From NCBI GenBank assembly GCA_026225945.1, contig JAMJFZ010000070.1:1104168-1168167 (forward strand): a stretch of DNA of 64,000 nt, in the 5' to 3' direction. Below the pieces are notes generated by a model, which made no database searches, was not told the DNA's origin, and saw only the letters and a program-made list of their open reading frames with translations. This DNA is from Cricetomys ansorgei. Its lineage: Eukaryota; Chordata; Mammalia; Rodentia; Nesomyidae. Below, piece after piece: positions 34,022 to 47,129 of this stretch. The translations under genes were made by a program, and so were the position numbers. Numbering within the stretch: position 1 is the stretch's first letter; each line of letters begins with the position of its first letter.

Positions 34022-37000
34022 CTGCAAGGCAGCTCTCGTGGTCATGCAGATGGAGTGAGTTCAGTCAAAGGCAGCTGGATCCTGCCTGGGGGCACCGAAT
34101 CAAGACCCACCTCCTGGTCCCCTGGTCTGCTGGTCCTGGAGTCCACCTTGTTTGAGTCTGAGGGTGCTCCCCTGTGGTCCAGATTGCCACGGGGTTCTCC
34201 TACGATTCTCTCTGGGATCTCATCAGAGAGGACCTTCAGGAACTCCCTGGCACCCAGAATGGCTTGGAGTGTAACATGGCATTGCATTTGAGGAGCTCCC
34301 ACCTTCCCACCCCTGTACTCTGCTCCCCACTGTGTTCTGCTACACTCAGGTCCTAGGCTCACCAGGTTTCCTGAGACATCCCCTGTGGGCGAGAAGCCCC
34401 TCACTCTCCTGCAAAGCTCCCCACGTGGTTAGGATCCCCCCAGGTACAGGGTTTGTGCCCCATCTCTGACCAGTCCCTGCCAGAACATTGGTGGCCATTT
34501 TGAAGTCCAGTGGCGGCTGAGCCAGCGTATGGCTCTTCTTTTTTTCTTGAAAAGTGTTTTGCTCAGGTATAGGCCTAGGGAATGGAGCCAGGCTCTACTC
34601 CCTTGGAGGTCGGCTTTCTGGGTGTACTACTGCCATCAAGCAGAATGATTATGCTGATCCCACCGGCAGGTCCCTGTGCTGCTCCTGGACATGGAGGCAA
34701 GCAGGATAAGCACCGCCAGGGTCTTGGCTGCAGCAGAAGGACTAGTGGGTCTCCCTCCAGCAGACTGGGCACCCCAGGAGAGCCATGGGAAGAAACAGGG
34801 TCTTGGAGACCCGTGACCTGGGAGGCCACAGCCTGCTCCAGAGGTAGCAGGGAACCACAGGGCTTGGCCTGCTCCAGGAGGGAAGCACCTCCTCCCGGTA
34901 CTGTGGCAGCCACGTCTGCTCCCATGAGAGGATCTTCCTGCCAGGGACCCTGGATCAGGGGCTGTGTGTGGGTTGAGGCTGTGGAATTAGTGTAGCCTGC
35001 CAGTGGGCAGGAGCCCACTGTGGACGGCCCCCTCTCTTTTGGTTTAGGCTCGCCTGCAGCACCCACAACTCACACACTGATCTCGCTCCCTCCTCCATAA
35101 CACCACCTCAGAATCTTTTCAGGGCTGTTCTCAGGCTGTCAAGGCCAAATAGCCAATGTCACCAAAGAACCTCCATCCATTTCACTTCATCCCTGCCTTC
35201 CTCATTCCCTCCTCTCCTCTCTCTTCTCCGTCTGCATCACATTCTCTCTGCCTTCCTAATTTTTTCTTTGCATTTCATTTTTGTTCCCCCCCCTTTATTT
35301 TTTATATATTGCTTGTTTGCTTTTTGGTTTTTTTTTGTCCTTTGGACATTGGGGATTCTGTTTGAGTAGGACTGCAGGTCAAGTTGAGGGGCAAGGCCCT
35401 GTCAGGAAATGTATCTACCCTATAACCACATGCCCAGAGTCTTAGAAGCAGACTGGGAGCCAACAGCAAGGACAGAGGCCACCTGGTTGTGTGTAGTTGG
35501 TGGGCCCAAGGCAGGCTAGTGTGTGGCTCTGGGTGAGTCTTAGTAGAAGCAGCCAGAGTGGGGTGTGGACTGAAGGGTGCCCTGCCTCCCCTAACCAACA
35601 CCCTCCCTGCGATGCCCAACACCTATGCGGGCAGCCCACTTGCGGGTTCAGCTGACGAGGTCACCTTGCCTGACCGCCAGGGAGAACTAACACCCAGGTC
35701 GAAGGGTGGACAAGCCCCTTGTCCTGCTCTTCCCTGTCCAGCGATCTCGGGTGGAAGAACGGTTAGTTAGAGGACGCTCTGAAGTGAACAGACTGTATTC
35801 TGTGAACAGACGGTTCCAAGGAGACCTTGTCTGTTTGGATTAGGGTGTTGTGAGTGTGTGTGTGTGTATTTGTGTGTGTTTGTGTTGTCCTGGGAGTTTG
35901 TGGCCGTGCTTGTGGGTGTTTGTGTTTATACCTGATGAGTCCACTGGAGAGGAAGGTAGGCCCCAGGGAGCATACAGGCAGCGCCATAGAGTCCAGGTGT
36001 GTGGCAGTCATGGTGGTCAGCTCAGAGCAGTGGGGGAAGTAACAGGTGAGTTTGAAGGGGAGGACCCTCGGGGCCCTATACCTCATCAGCCGCTCAGGTG
36101 GGCGTGAGATAGGGACTGATCCAGGCCGGGATGGCTGTGAGAGCCTGTGACTGGGCCTGGCCTGAAGATCAGACCTGTGGCGTGGCAATGGTATGGGAAG
36201 TGGCAAGACCCATCCTCGGGTGGCAGGCCTGGCACCTCTGAGAACTCGGAACAGGCCTGGCCCCAGGTAGCTAGCTAGCTTGCTCCCTTTCCAGCATCAG
36301 GGAGACTGCCTAGGTGAGGCATGGCAGAGAGGGAGAGTAGGAAAGCAAGGACTGGGCCTACTCCTGGAGGCAGCCAAAGAGGTCTGTTTCTAGAGGGCAT
36401 CGTGGAAGTCCTCAGGCCTGTGGAGGCAGGCGTCTGGACTCTCTCTCAGCTCCTAGAAGGAAGGACAGGTTCCTGTTGGGTGGTGGTGTGCCTTCCCCAA
36501 GGGAACAGGGTATATGGTATGGCATCAGACAGGCCTGTCTGCCCTGGATACTCTCTGGCTAGCACTGTATATAGGAGAGTTGTAGGTTGAGGGGAAAGGA
36601 GATAAAGGGAGAGGGTCTGAGAGAGAGAGAGAGAGATCTTAGTATAGGGAAGTGAGGAGGAGAGGAGAGAGAGAGAGACACAGAGAGACACAGAGACAGA
36701 TGGGTGTGTGTGTGGGTGTACAATCCCTGCTTGTGAGGCTGGGGGATGTATTTGACTTTGTTGTTGATTTTGCATGTAGCCTGGTGGTCAAGCTCATTCG
36801 TTCACATGAGTGCTCTGTGGACTCTTGTCCCTTGGTCTTGGGCATGGGCCCCTGGAGAGAAAAGATGAAGGCACCTTTAGAGAGCTTCCAGCAAGGAGGT
36901 CACTGAGGAGGGCCACCCTGGTGGCACCAGTGAGAAGTGTGTTGTGCCTTGAGTGTAGGTGCCCCTGGGACCCTTCGACTGTCTTCAGAGAGCTCACAGT

Positions 37001-37820
37001 TGCGTGTGTGCCTATACCCGGCCATAGGCATTTGAAAGACACATACGTGCCTGAGAGTGACTTGGGTGTTTGCAGACAGGAAAGGGAACCCAGGATCCTG
37101 AGGGGTGCCTGCTGGTTAGGGTGGGTGGGGGCTGAGGGGATGGGGCTAAGTGGGGGGGGGATGAGGTTGTGACAGACTCAGAGAGAGCTCATAATGGTTA
37201 CCTGGCAATGCCTAGAAGTCAGGTAACCTGGGGCCCCATGCTGGGGCCTGGTAGGCAAGGGGGTAGATGAGATGGCATGTTTCTGGTTTTGGTATGTCCT
37301 CGTCTCCACATCAGTATCCTTCCTGGGTGGCCTGCCTCTGCCTTTGAGGTTGTGGATGTCTCAGGCCCCTGGTGACCCCTGCTGGGGGTGTTGCCCTCAG
37401 CCACCATCTGAACCCTGATGACAGGGCACCTGAAGGCACTTTCCTGGATCCATGGGCAAGAAGACTCGAGTTTTTGTTGGGCCCTTCTCATCTCCCATCA
37501 ATCAAAGTCAGAGACTGGAGCCCTCCCAAGGGCACACAGCTGTCTGTTCTGCTTCCATAGGTGAGCCTCCTTCTGCTAGGTGGGAAGGCCTCTCTGGGCT
37601 TCCTGGGACCCCTTCGGGAGGTGTGGCCTTCTCTCCTGACAGGTCATCTGCCCTCCCTCCCCTGTGTCCTGATCTCTGCTACACCAGGATCCTGCTGCCC
37701 TACCAGCCAAGGTTCAGGCTGCCAGGGGATGGCATAAGGTAGGGTGCAGGTCTTCGGCAGGTGGCCTTGATCTGGGACACTGTTGTGGACAGGCTCCCAC
37801 AGAGTTAGCACACCTAAGTC
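34022..37820 (+). repeat. Repeat unit U10 (core type B)
   Basis: The copy is 3799 bp. Its variants are CCTGCTCCAG near 34831, CTCTGGGTG near 35526, CCTATACCCGG and GGTATGGC. It has GCTTGTGAGG near 36729, unlike U9 and U11. It is otherwise essentially identical to the rest of the core. No gene is supported. Confidence 0.97.
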
Positions 37821-40800
37821 CTGCAAGGCAGCTCTCGTGGTCATGCAGATGGAGTGAGTTCAGTCAAAGGCAGCTGGATCCTGCCTGGGGGCACCGAATC
37901 AAGACCCACCTCCTGGTCCCCTGGTCTGCTGGTCCTGGAGTCCACCTTGTTTGAGTCTGAGGGTGCTCCCCTGTGGTCCAGATTGCCACGGGGTTCTCCT
38001 ACGATTCTCTCTGGGATCTCATCAGAGAGGACCTTCAGGAACTCCCTGGCACCCAGAATGGCTTGGAGTGTAACATGGCATTGCATTTGAGGAGCTCCCA
38101 CCTTCCCACCCCTGTACTCTGCTCCCCACTGTGTTCTGCTACACTCAGGTCCTAGGCTCACCAGGTTTCCTGAGACATCCCCTGTGGGCGAGAAGCCCCT
38201 CACTCTCCTGCAAAGCTCCCCACGTGGTTAGGATCCCCCCAGGTACAGGGTTTGTGCCCCATCTCTGACCAGTCCCTGCCAGAACATTGGTGGCCATTTT
38301 GAAGTCCAGTGGCGGCTGAGCCAGCGTATGGCTCTTCTTTTTTTCTTGAAAAGTGTTTTGCTCAGGTATAGGCCTAGGGAATGGAGCCAGGCTCTACTCC
38401 CTTGGAGGTCGGCTTTCTGGGTGTACTACTGCCATCAAGCAGAATGATTATGCTGATCCCACCGGCAGGTCCCTGTGCTGCTCCTGGACATGGAGGCAAG
38501 CAGGATAAGCACCGCCAGGGTCTTGGCTGCAGCAGAAGGACTAGTGGGTCTCCCTCCAGCAGACTGGGCACCCCAGGAGAGCCATGGGAAGAAACAGGGT
38601 CTTGGAGACCCGTGACCTGGGAGGCCACAGCCCGCTCCAGAGGTAGCAGGGAACCACAGGGCTTGGCCTGCTCCAGGAGGGAAGCACCTCCTCCCGGTAC
38701 TGTGGCAGCCACGTCTGCTCCCATGAGAGGATCTTCCTGCCAGGGACCCTGGATCAGGGGCTGTGTGTGGGTTGAGGCTGTGGAATTAGTGTAGCCTGCC
38801 AGTGGGCAGGAGCCCACTGTGGACGGCCCCCTCTCTTTTGGTTTAGGCTCGCCTGCAGCACCCACAACTCACACACTGATCTCGCTCCCTCCTCCATAAC
38901 ACCACCTCAGAATCTTTTCAGGGCTGTTCTCAGGCTGTCAAGGCCAAATAGCCAATGTCACCAAAGAACCTCCATCCATTTCACTTCATCCCTGCCTTCC
39001 TCATTCCCTCCTCTCCTCTCTCTTCTCCGTCTGCATCACATTCTCTCTGCCTTCCTAATTTTTTCTTTGCATTTCATTTTTGTTTCCCCCCCTTTATTTT
39101 TTATATATTGCTTGTTTGCTTTTTGGTTTTTTTTTGTCCTTTGGACATTGGGGATTCTGTTTGAGTAGGACTGCAGGTCAAGTTGAGGGGCAAGGCCCTG
39201 TCAGGAAATGTATCTACCCTATAACCACATGCCCAGAGTCTTAGAAGCAGACTGGGAGCCAACAGCAAGGACAGAGGCCACCTGGTTGTGTGTAGTTGGT
39301 GGGCCCAAGGCAGGCTAGTGTGTGGCTCTGGGTGAGTCTTAGTAGAAGCAGCCAGAGTGGGGTGTGGACTGAAGGGTGCCCTGCCTCCCCTAACCAACAC
39401 CCTCCCTGCGATGCCCAACACCTATGCGGGCAGCCCACTTGCGGGTTCAGCTGACGAGGTCACCTTGCCTGACCGCCAGGGAGAACTAACACCCAGGTCG
39501 AAGGGTGGACAAGCCCCTTGTCCTGCTCTTCCCTGTCCAGCGATCTCGGGTGGAAGAACGGTTAGTTAGAGGACGCTCTGAAGTGAACAGACTGTATTCT
39601 GTGAACAGACGGTTCCAAGGAGACCTTGTCTGTTTGGATTAGGGTGTTGTGAGTGTGTGTGTGTGTATTTGTGTGTGTTTGTGTTGTCCTGGGAGTTTGT
39701 GGCCGTGCTTGTGGGTGTTTGTGTTTATACCTGATGAGTCCACTGGAGAGGAAGGTAGGCCCCAGGGAGCGTACAGGCAGCGCCATAGAGTCCAGGTGTG
39801 TGGCAGTCATGGTGGTCAGCTCAGAGCAGTGGGGGAAGTAACAGGTGAGTTTGAAGGGGAGGACCCTCGGGGCCCTATACCTCATCAGCCGCTCAGGTGG
39901 GCGTGAGATAGGGACTGATCCAGGCCGGGATGGCTGTGAGAGCCTGTGACTGGGCCTGGCCTGAAGATCAGACCTGTGGCGTGGCAATGGTATGGGAAGT
40001 GGCAAGACCCATCCTCGGGTGGCAGGCCTGGCACCTCTGAGAACTCGGAACAGGCCTGGCCCCAGGTAGCTAGCTAGCTTGCTCCCTTTCCAGCATCAGG
40101 GAGACTGCCTAGGTGAGGCATGGCAGAGAGGGAGAGTAGGAAAGCAAGGACTGGGCCTACTCCTGGAGGCAGCCAAAGAGGTCTGTTTCTAGAGGGCATC
40201 GTGGAAGTCCTCAGGCCTGTGGAGGCAGGCGTCTGGACTCTCTCTCAGCTCCTAGAAGGAAGGACAGGTTCCTGTTGGGTGGTGGTGTGCCTTCCCCAAG
40301 GGAACAGGGTATATGGTATGGCATCAGACAGGCCTGTCTGCCCTGGATACTCTCTGACTAGCACTGTATATAGGAGAGTTGTAGGTTGAGGGGAAAGGAG
40401 ATAAAGGGAGAGGGTCTGAGAGAGAGAGAGAGAGATCTTAGTATAGCGAAGTGAGGAGGAGAGGAGAGAGAGAGAGACACAGAGAGACACAGAGACAGAT
40501 GGGTGTGTGTGTGGGTGTACAATCCCTGCTTCTGAGGCTGGGGGATGTATTTGACTTTGTTGTTGATTTTGCATGTAGCCTGGTGGTCAAGCTCATTCGT
40601 TCACATGAGTGCTCTGTGGACTCTTGTCCCTTGGTCTTGGGCATGGGCCCCTGGAGAGAAAAGATGAAGGCACCTTTAGAGAGCTTCCAGCAAGGAGGTC
40701 ACTGAGGAGGGCCACCCTGGTGGCACCAGTGAGAAGTGTGTTGTGCCTTGAGTGTAGGTGCCCCTGGGACCCTTCGACTGTCTTCAGAGAGCTCACAGTT

Positions 40801-41618
40801 GCGTGTGTGCCTATACCCGGCCATAGGCATTTGAAAGACACATACATGCCTGAGAGTGACTTGGGTGTTTGCAGACAGGAAAGGGAACCCAGGATCCTGA
40901 GGGGTGCCTGCTGGTTAGGGTGGGTGGGGGCTGAGGGGATGGGGCTAAGTGGGGGGGGGATGAGGTTGTGACAGACTCAGAGAGAGCTCATAATGGTTAC
41001 CTGGCAATGCCTAGAAGTCAGGTAACCTGGGGCCCCATGCTGGGGCCTGGTAGGCAAGGGGGTAGATGAGATGGCATGTTTCTGGTTTTGGTATGTCCTC
41101 GTCTCCACATCAGTATCCTTCCTGGGTGGCCTGCCTCTGCCTTTGAGGTTGTGGATGTCTCAGGCCCCTGTGACCCCTGCTGGGGGTGTTGCCCTCAGCC
41201 ACCATCTGAACCCTGATGACAGGGCACCTGAAGGCACTTTCCTGGATCCATGGGCAAGAAGACTCGAGTTTTTGTTGGGCCCTTCTCATCTCCCATCAAT
41301 CAAAGTCAGAGACTGGAGCCCTCCCAAGGGCACACAGCTGTCTGTTCTGCTTCCATAGGTGAGCCTCCTTCTGCTAGGTGGGAAGGCCTCTCTGGGCTTC
41401 CTGGGACCCCTTCGGGAGGTGTGGCCTTCTCTCCTGACAGGTCATCTGCCCTCCCTCCCCTGTGTCCTGATCTCTGCTACACCAGGATCCTGCTGCCCTA
41501 CCAGCCAAGGTTCAGGCTGCCAGGGGATGGCATAAGGTAGGGTGCAGGTCTTCGGCAGGTGGCCTTGACCTGGGACACTGTTGTGGACAGGCTCCCACAG
41601 AGTTAGCACACCTAAGTC
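37821..41618 (+). repeat. Repeat unit U11 (core type B, last of core)
   Basis: The copy is 3798 bp. It carries GCGTACAGGC near 39769 (shared with U14), CATACATGCC near 40842 (shared with U15-U17) and TGACTAGC near 40356. A one-base deletion in GGCCCCTGTGACC at 41163-41175 disrupts the minus-strand CTCF-like string found in U1-U10. These shared alleles link the right end of the core to the U14-U17 block. No gene is supported. Confidence 0.97.
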
Positions 41619-44600
41619 CTGCAAGGCAGCTCTCGTGGTCATGCAGATGGAGTGAGTTCAGTCAAAGGCAGCTGGATCCTGCCTGGGGGCACCGAATCAA
41701 GACCCACCTCCTGGTCCCCTGGTCTGCTGGTCCTGGAGTCCACCTTGTTTGAGTCTGAGGGTGCTCCCCTGTGGTCCAGATTGCCACGGGGTTCTCCTAC
41801 GATTCTCTCTGGGATCTCATCAGAGAGGACCTTCAGGAACTCCCTGGCACCCAGAATGGCTTGGAGTGTAACATGGCATTGCATTTGAGGAGCTCCCACC
41901 TTCCCACCCCTGTACTCTGCTCCCCACTGTGTTCTGCTACACTCAGGTCCTAGGCTCACCAGGTTTCCTGAGACATCCCCTGTGGGCGAGAAGCCCCTCA
42001 CTCTCCTGCAAAGCTCCCCACGTGGTTAGGATCCCCCCAGGTACAGGGTTTGTGCCCCATCTCTGACCAGTCCCTGCCAGAACATTGGTGGCCATTTTGA
42101 AGTCCAGTGGCGGCTGAGCCAGCGTATGGCTCTTCTTTTTTTCTTGAAAAGTGTTTTGCTCAGGTATAGGCCTAGGGAATGGAGCCAGGCTCTACTCCTT
42201 GGAGGTCGGCTTTCTGGGTGTACTACTGCCATCAAGCAGAATGGTTATGCTGATCCCACCGGCAGGTCCCTGTGCTGCTCCTGGACATGGAGGCAAGCAG
42301 GATAAGCACCGCCAGGGTCTTGGCTGCAGGCAGCAGAAGGACTAGTGGGTCTCCCTCCAGGCAGACTGGGCACCCCAGGAGAGCCATGGGAAGAAACAGG
42401 GTCTTGGAGACCCGTGACCTGGGAGGCCACAGCCTGCCCCAGAGGTAGCAGGGAACCACAGGGCTTGGCTTGCTCCAGGAGGGAAGCACCTCCTCCGGTA
42501 CTGTGGCAGCCACGTCTGCTCCCATGAGAGATCTTCCTGCCAGGGACCCTGGATCAGGGGCTGTGTGTGGGTTGAGGCTGTGGAATTAGTGTAGCCTGCC
42601 AGTGGGCAGGAGCCCACTGTGGACGGCCCCCTCTCTTTTGGTTTAGGCTCGCCAGCAGCACCCACAACACACACACTGATCTCGCTCCCTCCTCCATAAC
42701 ACCACCTCAGAATCTTTTCAGGGCTGATCTCAGGCTGTCAAGGCCAAATAGCCAATGTCACCAAAGAACCTCCATCCATTTCACTTCATCCCTGCCTTCC
42801 TCATTCCTCCTCTCCTCTCCTCTCTCTTCTCCGTCTGCATCACATTCTCTCTGCCTTCCTAATTTTTTCTTTGCATTTCATTTTTGTTCCCCCCCCTTTA
42901 TTTTTTATATATTGCTTGTTTGCTTTTTGGGTTTTTTTTTTCCTTTGGACATTGGGGATTCTGTTTGAGTAGGACTGCAGGTGAAGTTGAGGGGCAAGGC
43001 CCTGTCAGGAAATGTATCTACCCTACAACCACATGCCCAGAGTCTTAGAAGCAGACTGGGAGCCAACAGCAAGGACAGAGGCCACCTGGTTGTGTGTAGT
43101 TGGTGGGCCCAAGGCAGGCTAGTGTGTGGCTCGGGGTGAGTCTTAGTAGAAGCAGCCAGAGTGGGGGTGTGGACTGAAGGGTGCCCTGCCTCCCCTAACC
43201 AACACCCCTCCCTGCGATGCCCAACACCTATGCGGGCAGCCCACTTGCGGGTTCAGCTGAGGAGGTCAAATTGCCTGACCGCCAGGGAGAACTAACACCC
43301 AGGTCGAAGGGTGGACAAGCCCCTTGTCCTGATCTTCCCTGTCCAGCGATCTAGGGAGGAAGAACTGTTAGTTAGAGGATGCTCTGAAGTGAACAGACTG
43401 TATTCTGTGAACAGACGGTTCCAAGGAGACCTTGTCTGTTTGGATTAGGGTGTTGTGAGTGTGTGTGTATGTATTTGTGTGTGTTTGTGTTGTCCTGGGA
43501 GTTTGTGGCCGTGATTGTGGGTGTTCGTGTTTGTACCTGATGAGTCCACTGGAGAGGAAGGTAGGCCCCAGGGAGCTTACAGGCAGTGCCATAGAGTCCA
43601 GGTGTGCGGCAGTCATGGTGGTCAGCTCGGAGCAGTGGGGGAAGTAACAGGTGACTTTGAATGGGAGGAACCTCGGGGCCCTATACCTCATCAGCACCTA
43701 AGGTGGGCGTGAGATAGGGACTGATCCAGGCCGGGATGGCTGTGAGAGCCTGTGACTGGGCCTGGCCTGAAGATCAGACCTGTGGCGTGGCAATGGTATG
43801 GGAAGTGGCAAGTCCCATCCTCGGGTGGCAGGCCTGGCACCTCTGAGAACTCGGAACAGGCCTGGCCCCAGGTAGCTAGCTAGCTTGCTCCCTTTACAGC
43901 ATCAGGGAGACTGCCTAGGTGAGGCATGGCAGAGAGGGAGAGTAGGAAAGCAAGGACTGGGCCTACTCCTGGAGGCAGCCAAAGAGGTCTGTTTCTAGAG
44001 GGCATCGTGGAAGTCCTCAGGCCTGTGGAGGAAGGCATCTGGAGTCTCTCTCGGCTCCTAGAAGGAAGGATAGGTTCCTGTTGGGTAGTGGTGTGCCTTC
44101 CCCAAGGGAACAGGGTATATGGTCTGGCATCAGACAGGCCTGTCTGCCCTGGATACTCTCTGGCTAGCACTGTATATAGGAGAGTTGTAGGTTGAGGCGA
44201 AAGGAGATAAAGGGAGACGGTCTGAGAGAGAGAGAAAGAGAGAGAGAGATCTTAGTATAGGGAAGTGAGGAGGAGAGGAGAGAGAGACACAGAGAGACAC
44301 AGAGACAGATGGGTGTGTGTGTGGGTGTACAATCCCTGCTTGTGAGTCTGGGGGATGTATTTGACTTTGTTGTTGATTTTGCATGTAGCCTGGTGGTCAA
44401 GCTCATTCGTTCACATGAGTGCTCTGTGGACTCTGGTCCCTGGGTCTTGGGCATGGGCCCCTGGAGAGAAAAGATGAAGGCACCTTTAGAGAGCTTCACA
44501 GCGAGGAGGTCACTGAGGAGGGCCACCCTGGTGGCACCAGTGAGAAGTGTGTTGTGCCTTGTGAGTGTAGGTGCCCGTGGGACCCTTCGACTGTCTTCAG

Positions 44601-45434
44601 AGAGCTCACAGTTGCATGTGTGCCTAGACCCGGCCATAGGCATTTGAAAGACACATACGTGCCTGAGAGTGACTTGGGTGTTTGCAGACAGGAAAGGGAA
44701 CCCAGGATCCTGAGGGGTGCCTGCTGGTTAGGGTGGGTGGGGGCTGAGGGGATGGGGCTAAGTGGGGGGGGGATGAGGTTGTGACAGACTCAGAGAGAGC
44801 TCATAATGGTTGCCTGGCAATGCCTAGGAAGTCAGGTAACCTGGGGCCCCATGCTGGGGCCTGGTAGGCAAGGGGGCAGATGAGATGGCATGTTTCTGGT
44901 TTTGATATGTCCTCGTCTCCACATCAGTATCCTTCCTGGGTGGCCTGCCTCTGCCTTTGAGGTTGTGGATGTCTCAGGCCCCTGGTGACCCCTGCTGGGG
45001 GTGTTGCCCTCAGCCACCATCTGAACCCTGATGACAGGGCACCTGAAGGCACTTTCCTGGATCCATGGGCAAGAAGACTCGAGTTTTTGTTGGGCCCTTC
45101 TCATCTCCCATCAATCAAAGTCAGAGACTGGAGCCCTCCCAAGGGCACACAGCTGTCTGTTCTGCTTCCATAGGTGAGCCTCCTTCTGCTAGGTGGGAAG
45201 GCCTCTCTGGGCTTCCTGGGACCCCTTCGGGAGGTGTGGCCTTCTCTCCTGACAGGTCATCTGCCCTCCCTCCCCTGTGTCCTGATCTCTGCTACACCAG
45301 GATCCTGCTGCCCTACCAGCCAAGGTTCAGGCTGCCAGGGGATGGCATAAGGTAGGGTGCAGGTCTTTGGCAGGTGGCCTTGATCTGGGACAACTGTTGT
45401 GGACAGGCTCCCACAGAGTTAGCACACCTAAGTC
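41619..45434 (+). repeat. Repeat unit U12 (mosaic, B with A-type segments)
   Basis: The copy is 3816 bp. Small insertions occur at CTGCAGGCAGCAG (near 42325) and CCAGGCAGACTGG (near 42358), and a pyrimidine expansion near 42805. From the GGTGAAGTTG allele near 42980 it carries A-type states. The TG region (43458-43540) has private substitutions. The donor-like GTGAGT is changed to GTGACT near 43651, and the GA tract is interrupted by AAA near 44230. From about 44820 to the end it returns to core-type sequence. No gene is supported. Confidence 0.94.
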
Positions 45435-45988
45435 CTGCAAGGCAGCTCTCGTGGTCATGCAGATGGAGTGAGTTCAGTCAAAGGCAGCTGGATCCTGCCT
45501 GGGGGCACCGAATCAAGACCCACCTCCTGGTCCCCTGGTCCTGCTGGTCCTGGAGTCCACCTTGTTTGAGTCTGAGGGTGCTCCCCTGTGGTCCAGATTG
45601 CCACGGGGTTCTCCTACGATTCTCTCTGGGATCTCATCAGAGAGGACCTTCAGGAACTCCCTGGCACCCAGAATGGCTTGGAGTGTAACATGGCATTGCA
45701 TTTGAGGAGCTCCCACCTTCCCACCCCTGTACTCTGCTCCCCACTGTGGTCTGCTACACTCAGGTCCTAGGCTCACCAGGTTTCCTGAGACATCCCCTGG
45801 GGGCGAGAAGCCCCTCACTCTCCTGCAAAGCTCCCCACGTGGTTAGGATCCCCCCAGGTACAGGGTTTGTGCCCCATCTCTGACCAGTCCCTGCCAGAAC
45901 ATTGGTGGCCATTTTGAAGTCCAGTGGCGGCTGAGCCAGCGTATGGCTCTTCTTTTTTTCTTGAAAAGTTTTTTGCTCAGGTATAGGC

Positions 45989-46019
45989 CTAGGGAGTGGA
46001 GCCAGGCTCTACTCCCTAG
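45989..46019. repeat. 31-bp near-perfect palindrome (U13)
   Basis: This is the same palindrome as in U2, base for base, embedded in a unit otherwise surrounded by copies with eroded arms. It is followed by TAGGTCGG, with one extra base relative to core units. Its presence marks U13 as carrying a type-A segment. Confidence 0.75.
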
Positions 46020-46416
46020 GTAGGTCGGCTTTCTGGGTGTACTACTGCCATCAAGCAGAATGATTATGCTGATCCCACCAGCAGGTCCCTGTGCTGCTAC
46101 TGGACATGGAGGCAAGCAGGATAAGCACCGCCAGGGTCTTGGCTGCAGCAGAAGGACTAGTGGGTCTCCCTCCAGCAGACTGGGCACCCCAGGAGAGCCA
46201 GGGGGAGGAAACAGGGTCTTGGAGACCCGTGACCTGGGAGGCCACAGCCTGCTCCAGAGGTAGCAGGGAACCACAGGGCTTGGCCTGCTCCAGGAGGGAA
46301 GCACCTCCTCCCGGTACTGTGGCAGCCACGTCTGCTCCCATGAGAGGATCTTCCTGCCAGGGACCCTGGATCAGGGGCTGTGTGTGGGTTGAGGCTGTGG
46401 AATTAGTGTAGCCTGC

Positions 46417-46436
46417 CAGTGGGCTCCTGCCCACTG
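46417..46436. repeat. Loop-inverted version of the hairpin (U13)
   Basis: Here the stem arms CAGTGGGC and GCCCACTG are unchanged but the loop reads TCCT instead of AGGA. The whole 20-bp element is therefore the exact reverse complement of the copies in other units. This is what inversion of a palindromic element, or template switching across a hairpin, produces. It is the only copy in the window in this orientation. Confidence 0.85.
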
Positions 46437-47129
46437 TGTGACGGCCCCCTATCTTTTGGTTTAGGCTCGCCTGCAGCACCCACAACACACACTGCTCTCG
46501 CTCCCTCCTCCATAGCACCACCTCAGAATCTTTTCAGGGCTGTTCTCAGGCTGTCAAGGCCAAATAGCCAATGTCACCAAAGAACCTCCATCCATTTCAC
46601 TTCATCCCTGCCTTCCTCATTCCCTCCTCTCCTCTCTCTTCTCCGTCTGCATCACATTCTCTCTGCCTTCCTAATTTTTTCTTTGCATTTCATTTTTGTT
46701 TCCCCCCCTTTATTTTTTATATATTGCTTGTTTGCTTTTTGCTTTTTTTTTTTTTTTTGTCCTTTGGACATTGGGGATTCTGTTTGAGTAGGACTGCAGG
46801 TGAAGTTGAGGGGCAAGGCCCTGTCAGGAAATGTATCTACCCTATAAGCCACATGCCCAGAGTCTTAGAAGCAGACTGGGAGCCAACAGCAAGGACAGAG
46901 GCCACCTGGTTGTGTGTAGTTGGTGGGCCCAAGGCAGGCTAGTGTGTGGCTCGGGGTGAGTCTTAGTAGAAGCAGCCAGAGTGGGGTGTGGACTGAAGGG
47001 TGCCCTGCCTCCCCTAACCAACACCCTCCCTGCGATGCCCAACACCTATGCGGGCAGCCCACTTGCGGGTTCAGCTGAGGAGGTCACCTTGCCTAACCGC
47101 CAGGGATAACTAACACCCAGGTCGAAGGG

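Noticed and set aside
11231..41618. Three-unit higher-order repeat suggested by T/C homopolymer states in U5-U7 and U9-U11
   Set aside because: The order repeats only for homopolymer lengths, which are error-prone. Substitution markers (CCAGCAG/CCTGCAG, CCTGCTCC/CCCGCCCC) do not follow the same period.
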